Below, in pieces: positions 63,001-64,000 of a DNA stretch of 64,000 nt. How positions within the stretch are numbered: position 1 is the stretch's first letter; every line of letters begins with the position of its first letter. The position numbers were made by a program, and so were the translations under genes. Below the pieces are notes generated by a model. It saw only the letters and a list, made by a program, of their open reading frames with translations. It searched no databases and was not told where the DNA came from. The DNA is from an uncultured Lachnospiraceae bacterium (GTDB lineage Bacteria > Bacillota > Clostridia > Lachnospirales > Lachnospiraceae): positions 1 through 64,000 of the forward strand of contig CALWQT010000001.1 in assembly GCA_944383765.1 (NCBI GenBank), given 5' to 3'.

Positions 63001-64000
63001 ATGATCTGTCAGAAGAAGGCAATCAGGATATGCACGAGATGCAGAATCCAATTGACCGTAAAAAAGGTACTGGTCATTATCCGTATCATATGCAGGAGTA
63101 TGAGACCAGCGAGGCAGGAGAAGGCGGTACTCCGGCTGTAGAGAATACAGTTGAGAACAATGGCGCATTTATCCGTATGGCCAGCGGAACCAACTATCCG
63201 GGTGTTATCTATACGGCTCATTACAGCCAGGCATATATCAATTACAGTGATGATCATTATGAAAAACTGGAAGGGGCCAATATACCTGAACAGATAGGAG
63301 ATTCCGATGACAGCGGGGAAGAATTGTACAAGGTAAATCCTGAAAATGATAAGATCTTCTCGAAAACCGGTATTATCCTGTTGAGCAAACAGCCGATTGC
63401 AAAGCTCACGATCAAGGACCGTTATTTCAAATATATCCGGTATGATGAAGAGGGAGAACCTCTTGATAATCCTTATTATCAATGGGTGGATGGAGTTACA
63501 TTGGAAGAATCTTCCAAATTGATTGCTTATCATCTCACTTTGGACAATTTCGACCAGGCTTATATTGACCAGTATGGTTTTAATAAAGATGATAAGGAAG
63601 ACAACTTTACCAATCCGGTCATTACGGTTAAGATTCCTAAGATCTTGGGTATCAACTCTAAATTCGAGTATGCCCCTTATGAGGATACGCTCAGCCCGGT
63701 TCACCCGTTGAACCCTAACTATAAGATTACCAATTCCGACGGTTATTTGTCAGATGCTTCGTTATATTGGACTTACCGGATCGTGCATCCTGTCTATGAC
63801 GAAAATGGAGATTTGGTGGAGTATATTGACAAGACAGCTGATACGGATATTGAACTTCTAGTGGATTATGGAACAGATGGGGCAGAACTGACGGGAGATT
63901 ATCGGAATGGTAATCAGCTTTTGAAATTCCGTTTTGGAGAAAAAGGCAAGACACCTCAGAGCGGCTCTGCCAACCTGGCTCCTGGTGACAGCATTGTGAT
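41919..64000 (+). CDS. Giant secreted multi-domain protein (partial, at least 7,360 residues)
   Basis: One frame stays open from ATG 41919 (GGGGAG eight bases upstream) to the last base, with no stop. Frame continuity was checked at many points. It starts with a Sec signal peptide (MIKLFSKARKSKMAGLLICS, cleavage after AQA ~residue 32). An acidic low-complexity segment covers ~residues 178-281. After that, long stretches rich in Asp, Glu, Asn, Tyr and Gly look like repeated beta-sandwich modules. Several begin with a DUF11-like pattern such as YYEVTVGN or DTYTAKLTAMN and end in a Leu-Pro or Val-Pro strand. No catalytic motif, LPXTG or surface repeat was recognised; the C terminus is outside. 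His/Cys-rich spots and Asp-x-Asp loops suggest metal or Ca2+ binding. Most likely a surface or extracellular structural protein or adhesin. Confidence 0.9.
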   Translation, partial: MIKLFSKARKSKMAGLLICSMMMQNISGLAQAGTGELFASNKATGSEYDLELLDGNIPEYPNLVIQTNAKQPGGSSAVVEGMVTLGKRQESEVEFTIQPEGAATNTFGGVMVRLDLPYLIREKGNPNAPVLSYYGAESGIDTDKYDILGGLEFYYDKGQNDKSFSVYNPKQQNMELLADEIEESDVPEKIESNVTEESQGTEETDAAEDGETPENIENSEAGENGNQEKPEDVETDGNNDLEDAADASSETDRVPENTADSESAERKTTEDAGQESKTASALTIKKASAGVFSSIWQKLFGTSQKDEWIPEGDAADITETDTEETDAANTSLFSLDGEAGTYAETADGDMLVPEETIVFPTSGEMVAVTSGDKTYYRGAFAANLLTQEYNPNDNAIMKGTVRFWLNQGANLPEGTTARVFAWSHYQKYKPNGSNYYIEASAFSLPAFVPLTPFTGTGMATFLYTNIDWDITLEPMKGNGKEENGKDAYVLAWQKHNYASFRMEIQNVSGYVKNEETGKWEPPTDGSDPVPDETVIEDYQFDFTNNQQLYWRWYSIRRYFLASGSELGYEKNDNYAEPTPGRLYTGVWASNSLDSRNYDLAQYDEMGGILILDVTELPEELQDSEDADELLNAGAKRIGYSATAENTFAFTDHDVLYPPHLAEKGLQTKKIYRIFVPYTNDLQFDSDGEIESAKMDLNAKIFFGPKKQSEASPSETVPEEDNKGIYQWTKYDRDGNQVYFKQPEYVVSTSKDMETQPIIYVGQEVSYAIDQIDYQPSEDLRALGYQKTDLPPLYRARVIDELPAEFDLTHVEIRVNTAEKSPGPDYLDENYGGPDPMVGLGVKRTLEGFPADYTLLQYKGSDGTWKDIETPEPVIRTEGENTVYLLDYEETLKNNADFRKYHTVRINYRYNYKPYTSQDVICIKGRAKVADKNLTNKATVEFIRMNYNPTAAEESENLSDRVGYYPVDNEEYLEKAGDESVDEYEKSDLEAKLYAKMLSGEEVFIEDTEPLRTPLAGLNGSYLLKVKSKNNGYAYNTDLTVNVPSVAPSYEEGHEGEEVEGFVTAGIYLNLALLKAGEPQYQRDASGAIIYDEDTGLPVEDTFITIKGTRTWEEQKVENGKPVFDTNGNPVMETKTEPTELKFKREELLAAKPDGSLVFAPPSYAVYPEAHQDCIYIPIKNKDLNDNEYQMGTVDSIRLDYSVIYGKDVLEQMGEEQGLEAKKAQDSQYMEIVGTSYNLTTCVADVSGRVNGWRDKFTNEPAKVDNNVYDINPDTEDGKPSETAALIFEMAKPEITGSVNWVNWEKQLATGQYLYIPINREFYYEVRYGNTAKALMDSGEVMLSYEVNPQNQGFILDRLEVELKKPDGEPVANFDEILLYTTDQIGKDIQENTLPERTASAAVILKREKLSQYLSEDGTKYVIPSDAWKTEDGTERTVCAVRVHFRNMKAEMKDQQNDWVSIRSYGYSNVYEQNLEMKDKFYAYSAPMPPNGESRITTDATADLSQMFLDTNPKTSVSTSYTRPEDSGKYRNNYSQNGTVYQYQNTEPAGGTTGLTNPSYDLYYDNIPMQITANYANYYVNGTRNMPLSDMYPAVAALTVDARVNPDTKEAEGILLQQLAIPKNQDTFENAYDNITEIRFYGFDSDGKALGDSEKAYVSLSHDDLFNSDGTPKQLEDGGTTWILKSEKWEALGAFVVTKVEVCFDRFQAGLKADDGFNLVYQAVTTQPGFMNIRSDFYTDVRRAEKANNIEDWRNWCRWTDDNGWTHYTYYYPDHIGGQSSANLPPEYRPTDKGEKAPYIGYNYCNKPILIGYTGAWADADAYYDSDQYGKVSGYSQHRKEIYVPFNDYTRTFHFYMGSGYGYYPLDQSSLHIELPVSWEAKIGEDGQPEGGEMAKGFLFDSLAISKENLEKMLTDDDLAYNEEHSDAPRTGIDKIEKIVVIDCKDSSAGASGNDVLYETLPQGTQVVFGRDEIKGFDDGNGNLNLTLEAIKRKDAGFQQVRYIRIYFEKMSQKTASQRVQIDVNGKTNCYLDRELDKNTIGLRANSVASTKLRWYFNTGADGRPTIDAGNQAAIFIYRPRPYVFMQAQFTDDRLIDRGLTVSGSNNYSAKTTEPNVLTTNTRSMYAPLGYLHGIVSQYDRTQHSYKVIFGNQQKSRFTDTGWIELSANAYSDLVNVEFNVAIPNSQAAGKKGFQVTSIGLDPNILKYGTNCAITIYYNGAEIDKPVIGEDVDRYDEGAIRNLLDAAIQSGTEPAISVDLDKKVTAVQISYDQYDGNIPDRNQVDPDTFQTDAGTIYPASQEENHQNYLVLYGIADTYNEANLSTQQDEKGSPLTVSGSLKMADYDPFDSTKETMVSNQNASITPMKPKPTVSVVANGGGASSETAGASIGQNAYYEVTVGNSGYSRMYQAYLTAEVPVSRSPKDESGVATVGGFRLQSVTSDANLIKHITRDYGNGDKRVELDSIILKEFPKTATTSEVDQILIRAKRNEKGEILYGETDQITGLKFPRYEVTYQSAGDTTASSSELPAEALFDIQGDTVTLNLKLDRWPDFGFAESFGMSVGYFDSAKEGTALAGGTTGKVYFQGIPTSYMYGEDGSLSKELQLCSTWKESYEPVGTSLDVKVISDGPDCAKLRLSPSEPILGMTAVKGNDPELVYDGESAVNGGLGISYEYKEGTYYRIMLGNNSESAMSKPILSIRLPMNGDDPATQEQEERRRGFELTGIYFDSSLLEPAGGREEALTGVQLVRIYDGIEEENGSAKMVELGPDALEPWEDGYRIDYTKYYENGNGIKYPSKVEIIFTGFLPNITGADRGEVRLYGNINRYGDSVTKQGVDSSANNTYGNYYMSPTNSNTATKVAVDGNILLADASFIDYISGTETEIVSNDGKQAWSHAWFDVKEPKPVTRHYVKYYNRSGADAASTVVPYAREYTTSIGIGNDSISRMENFRIEITPDMSKATTAGDEANRGFHTMDMVIRNQLFNEAVIDRITFYDVDDPAKTLTLKRQGYVEEEIPGPEHDFYQYTAPVTEGKPAPSTVNQTVVYEVYVGDSKLEGVEISRSDGTVQPKSLADGVYTVEQGDLLLGRDYIIEKAQMRNIGKIVVEGSDFLPMRNPDYSLDGDDAKKDTSVTPSANEAIMLVGISDEKDNSTESANYQSNPSLSVRTYIQSGFATWLYSHSYKDFLDSDKEVTGEQDGENNFEDVATEKHQRSNRANSYIYPTNLYFDTTISAVFKDDGYIWKDVETLPVPMADTVHSLDKRFSDETIGRNVIRDARTGGQNKYIWLDLTPHCDGHSSSGWCTHYNHDDTYPHQHHNVRQYYMDNELLTLGYKAMGSYTVDFRQLFYEAAGNGTILQDYNAAAAVEMTIDLPADNFDAYYVKLRAALKPYVTQVTVVYSDGTEKVIPQSEWEGNASHHTTYGNKTDYSIQEDKDAGNEWWRINLVSKDDLYGDIPNAYALNTVYDPRDVDGDDSTYPYYKSPAVITEKGGIDKVKVRMEINETPAKNGAIISADEGIWYRENTDPRKAPRTESGWDDTSTMAYQNSIPNLQEQNKRNIKDQETRHSIEVAGRMIKTGENTASVSTHLEMGTLFRTDGQDTISKKPVKPENQVIKLREETGTEEKRNSSWSYMNYFVYYMCTGSINDYHDWQPVTEIARQYSAPWHAGHIYDTASFNVLPSQVTVDKGTGQTNNLKPFGIASGNIATDIMSPVAYGSLRAYAMGINQVIHWPVTEENKNLVKTEKWYTHWYGTYGSHHVDDHYKNYYSNLYDEWLNRVAHVDTVTVTDTLPVISKQDGWYKGFLSRYLEVDETIRPHIMKIEVEISEHETDNGGNPNSPNVAYPTQEGDVKQEIKETRTVVLDYDDFLYGEHTGEHEGRVLFRYATPSTADKYLGSNQANAEMAGDYFNDGVQKLPDGTCVVELKRNEYPSKVTFTVVNLEGNGDQTGEFTGVTPDGNERGTTAIVNPTVNWESQMTNKKADFYIFGDVEEVIEDLPSPVTDPGNRANRQASQYGYTQNPDGTVTSDGKNQTEGWNNAGGLWNGTTNYPIYPEWSFLYSQRINEAAKIQVDTVPITEGGTAEQPEPIPELNDFAADNITPNRQAFRVWATNTTKNSTGLSGEADPLLDATGVYYNYLKYSNTMPEGYRMQKFWIPVEFINSYVTTGQKTNVTEDIQELGENKFTISSMKFRYATAEDSSQTAEYDLYENIVKKLIENPAENTIPAELQTYVSYADENRNQMKLSEGENARYYCIDIEKLFLDKEMQPVEVPDKDDQAVYLKMQVTEFTAELKLRTTWRTSFELNRRRYFTPNDTQDATLTGIKGNAEGQFKYEVEPADFLYEGVFADRLIAKDEEYSSSKIPDFDLGSRPTVKVDPLELNKVITDSVSLYMTNANINTYTYDTDRTDSILTDGNRREISVSNYKKLRFYNRAARINVAVNRLPYQNDAGNLNPDVNQNQNGLYTPLALNFGGNDFNKADPNYLEKTYGTENLAARMTPVEMDSLMPGDRIAYYVTAVNEKDQEPTVGGNQRPSAAWINPSIRFDAPKGTRIAKWYFMPENDELGMLPTVDEETQLYVTRDGQLTEDVSLATLSEAAASIGLEQIQALDPDHKQADGTYVSVPHDTELKDILTGIEMENPTIWSRMASFFSINTTPAPEDAIDSIVWQIDGSVPTNKGIRFMVLLEVEDVTAENEDGSQDGNLNDLDGKTIGNAEVYYGTWTDTHGYSPYYFSKLYGENKAPAANPYDYTSEAIATGKDSAGTRQETINGGHTVFYYKVDPKEGLTKNEETFLSGNTRDGMTAKVTSGGFRYFDLEGEPSMKIRMENNLDGENAILTIGEHTEASSEGSIRNETKRFLSKLHVDVDFISNNTEWNNQDLLSLQGFFLNRMPTREEMSYSQTSATGEKNVAASIYVQFRDDLNPDGTIKEELNGLDQDYNPDTPNAIREQRDGYRLVHYPSNAGEEEKYPNGYYMDSNGQKQAVDPREVARIRFEYGTLAAYDKNKTSTETDNYLVLPEINLYGISSWQDVDPDTRDKYGYVYRVGLKETSYLDASYGDNFTTMEPGEITDDLKDKTDEALKGEFEEELKKDNGDITDGILGGTDTDDTLNTEIEKNTYTYKVTNQVSYPVRRRMPKVEFDHDNYSTREKALAGTEADSLTSYVPEETLWNRIEVKNILNEDNVAKTEIVRTDANNEDNIDTMGIRQSMGTGEVYAPVVIDKVPAEYVDIPDNLLPKDGTVTEEPKEIDLKQAKDLTIIWNSTDDEGNPLVRTWENGTFQVATASEAPLATYSECDLKLTVHKVSHKDIGGDQEFDRSKFGFSGNYLDTGNQYIAPNNTDETLTKADDADYYVYTYSFSSKDNTLAMKPGDTIEIVYPMTAKRDGLPMLTYMNSKDAEDDGKNLYLPIINQYQYQNGSAPNGDHIRSKEMDMDNLLHDVGFTGRREGERRVYTWEKTADGTDTVRIPVTDPETGEPKRYADSTRQRKSEFLTGSVTELPGMLHVTSTNGVDGYQNNGNIYDYDINSSDCHDVVVRADETAVGSAAAWDESAELLPNYYNVSYRYSNGTYNYYGVSYGINDWYSQLMDARTYETTGKQLGNAENASDKAVVYTEGDEKGELIGENILWTEEPLHLRKAWLYGASQIIPDTGNLQYNGSTTVTTPALQFGDTYTAKLTAMNYGDRALDGVSMTYVLPKGVMPRLNEDNELVLEASDGTPTVRAYYGADYSAANQITLDRDHIKITARPASASELTEADLEKIHLAPKAPGDPVRYNQFADKDKADKPYNYSRIPENAAWVIEITMDKELGAWWNRGTNDVNHRISVEIPCVVVAQPDQEAYFDALYVSPYDDGQDFGADGEILPSELYYQIYDDSYAYRYGNSYYKTPETIVSNGRYLYADTFLHGEDYGAAGSGADFSTITKNLVINDRFEKQNSWDSDGDGTDDTRKSVRTGAQAILAKPMMRHWAEVSDEKEDGSEKTGAEIAAESKFDEFFQNVESPFKVRLITENQLVMTNIKSGGDLRYGRMEETPYSYYMYPNYQSPYGESTYAPYLSDVTGSQKGAKYPLPAITAILPERMVPMMADGSVYYKNADGTDELMETDQLSFTMRTFKVSTLKTDANKETTDGSPFDMEQYREHYKVYVGYEKDIDRYIVKFIPSSPTYADDYESMNQILEAPMLPNNESLMIEIGMMPIGSPDDTLENGDSDPELLKKWQSLRSFAGSTLPGFKFVTDDASNASSNKGLVIDGTTADKKHGNYFYVGKAYAGTDMVNGNGVGYSIYSPYYGRNYSGQVFHDTRLDSTGYDGRINSNDRVQFLGRMVRISEADNDGKAFDLNVEDYKKRQEKNISYDSLDLNGNSQVSRVEEGKMISDECVMNQMYVYTKRPNIMLDMRMSLTVDEDGVGDDNGSPDYKGRDAHTGQAVCCDDYPMCDHDYFENPNALSEEDIPKLGYNDRVWYTITVKNQPSESVKLEKVTDPDTGKVTDQIVTNGLGIYQSWDTYLELLRNPNEGASQDLQRYYGGGYFSGMPLVNVKQNSRFSSWDNWSRIRQRKVTESGDVAHGAFVFSQYLPEALAYDRELAIATYKEDGTIDQLLTKEEAEKQGWTIIDNTELPTFNENGVKKDNVKFVSVTVIPPAMDRDGNIMADGGFAGMGEGESFSAIAQGDRPAGYLASGQRFALKIRTRVSDLPELGAEDNYDENGVSKDQYAAHAFVNLERLDGDYESLTGNQEEKPAYTYDQFLDQNRDMVSYYSGTTGYGTEEKVVVKDGEDLPEGFVKDNVIPEPQDQKWNQQFENPYQTEYAVDTSFGIKVTAPSGYAKYNMNPALIRTTGSFRDPGYHSTDVIHMYLGEGTLLTGGAGALYLVDNIPLYGLPHNKEMPDLVASNIGSLEDAQDVKQVVNHIETVRTGKWSIPEDDNLYESMLMNPSQEEIDEYKKDLEEKLKVHVFYTIREETGDERAEIPKEGFDPEQEDDIWHEIPGTQGGKVGIHDNVELDFPKQANGDWINVSQIMIAIYADDRDYYPVPTGFRLDVDNDLSEEGNQDMHEMQNPIDRKKGTGHYPYHMQEYETSEAGEGGTPAVENTVENNGAFIRMASGTNYPGVIYTAHYSQAYINYSDDHYEKLEGANIPEQIGDSDDSGEELYKVNPENDKIFSKTGIILLSKQPIAKLTIKDRYFKYIRYDEEGEPLDNPYYQWVDGVTLEESSKLIAYHLTLDNFDQAYIDQYGFNKDDKEDNFTNPVITVKIPKILGINSKFEYAPYEDTLSPVHPLNPNYKITNSDGYLSDASLYWTYRIVHPVYDENGDLVEYIDKTADTDIELLVDYGTDGAELTGDYRNGNQLLKFRFGEKGKTPQSGSANLAPGDSIV
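42450..42760 (+). other. Acidic Glu/Asp/Ser/Asn-rich spacer of the giant protein
   Basis: About 104 residues (178-281) such as ESNVTEESQGTEETDAAEDG with hardly any hydrophobic or aromatic residue. It is probably disordered and separates an N-terminal domain from the modular part. Confidence 0.7.
51783..51860 (+). other. His/Cys cluster in the giant protein, candidate metal site 1
   Basis: From residue 3289: HCDGHSSSGWCTHYNHDD followed by TYPHQHHN. Seven His and two Cys fall within 26 residues, flanked by ordinary module sequence. Confidence 0.6.
53142..53207 (+). other. His/Tyr/Trp-rich segment in the giant protein
   Basis: From residue 3742: WYTHWYGTYGSHHVDDHYKN. Aromatic and His residues dominate, unlike the Asp/Asn-rich surroundings. 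Confidence 0.5.
59706..59732 (+). other. Ca2+-binding-like Asp loop in the giant protein
   Basis: DSDGDGTDD at residue 5930 matches the Asp-x-Asp-x-Asp-Gly pattern of thrombospondin type 3 or dockerin-like calcium loops. A single copy rather than a repeat array. Confidence 0.5.
61092..61202 (+). other. Asp loop and Cys/His cluster in the giant protein, candidate metal site 2
   Basis: DEDGVGDDNGSPD is followed 12 codons later by AVCCDDYPMCDHDYFE at residue ~6415. Three Cys and two His (one upstream in DAHTG) lie close together, in a protein otherwise poor in Cys. Confidence 0.5.

Noticed and set aside
42226-63954. Many minus-strand open frames of 60-350 codons inside the giant gene, such as 50109-51152
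   Set aside because: They lack ribosome sites and family motifs, have His/Ile/Arg-rich compositions typical of antisense reading, and the + strand frame is continuous through all of them.

Overview
The window looks like chromosomal DNA of a Gram-positive gut anaerobe of the Lachnospiraceae (Blautia/Ruminococcus-like). The evidence is moderate GC, strong GGAGG ribosome sites, TTGACA-17-TATAAT promoters, a DUF6465 gene, an RlmD with the long clostridial C-terminal extension, a Na+-pumping decarboxylase operon and a very large secreted protein. The genus is an inference. I saw no rRNA, tRNA, CRISPR array or intact insertion sequence.

Layout. (1) 1-8.4 kb is an accessory-looking region. It holds the 3' end of an rlmD-type gene, then a divergent AraC regulator and MFS transporter plus PHP phosphatase. 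Next comes a replication/regulation block of a mobile element (xis-like, XRE, sigma-70 factor, CHC2 zinc-finger protein, P4-type primase/helicase) with no integrase or relaxase. A truncated acetyltransferase and a small Ntn hydrolase follow. (2) 8.4-13.2 kb holds a decayed aldo/keto reductase and HxlR regulator pair, each with an internal deletion. It also holds a DUF2200 gene, a CoA-disulfide reductase fused to rhodanese, and two half-size permeases. (3) 13.2-25.5 kb is a symmetric catabolic locus. A GntR/FCD regulator diverges from an operon of an ATC-hydrolase-like protein, a complete LivJHMGF-type ABC importer, an L-cysteine desulfidase-family enzyme, an SDR dehydrogenase and DhaK/DhaL. 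A second GntR paralogue then diverges from a second desulfidase copy that is almost identical at the DNA level. (4) 25.5-36.2 kb is mostly housekeeping: MarR and a Na+/solute symporter, an ABC-ATPase remnant, a patatin, YedF, a DNA glycosylase, DUF6465, an RNA methyltransferase, a pseudouridine synthase, DNA polymerase IV and a D,D-carboxypeptidase. (5) 36.4-41.7 kb is a five-gene biotin-dependent decarboxylase/transcarboxylase operon with a Na+ pump. (6) From 41,919 to the window end there is one uninterrupted reading frame of at least 7,360 codons. It encodes a secreted giant protein whose end lies outside the window.

How the genes work together. Region 3, with the rhodanese fusion and YedF nearby, reads as import and breakdown of a cysteine-like or thiazoline-like sulfur compound plus handling of a C3 (or C4) keto compound; the substrate is unknown. 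Region 5 has one MmdA-like and one OadA-like carboxyltransferase sharing a biotin carrier and a Na+ pump. It could act as a decarboxylase pump or as a transcarboxylase joining oxaloacetate to acyl-CoA metabolism.

The most unusual items are the giant secreted protein with its His/Cys clusters, the paired GntR/desulfidase loci with copied promoters and a homogenised gene, and the lipoprotein-extended OadG. All calls come from reading the sequence and its translations; no database search was possible.
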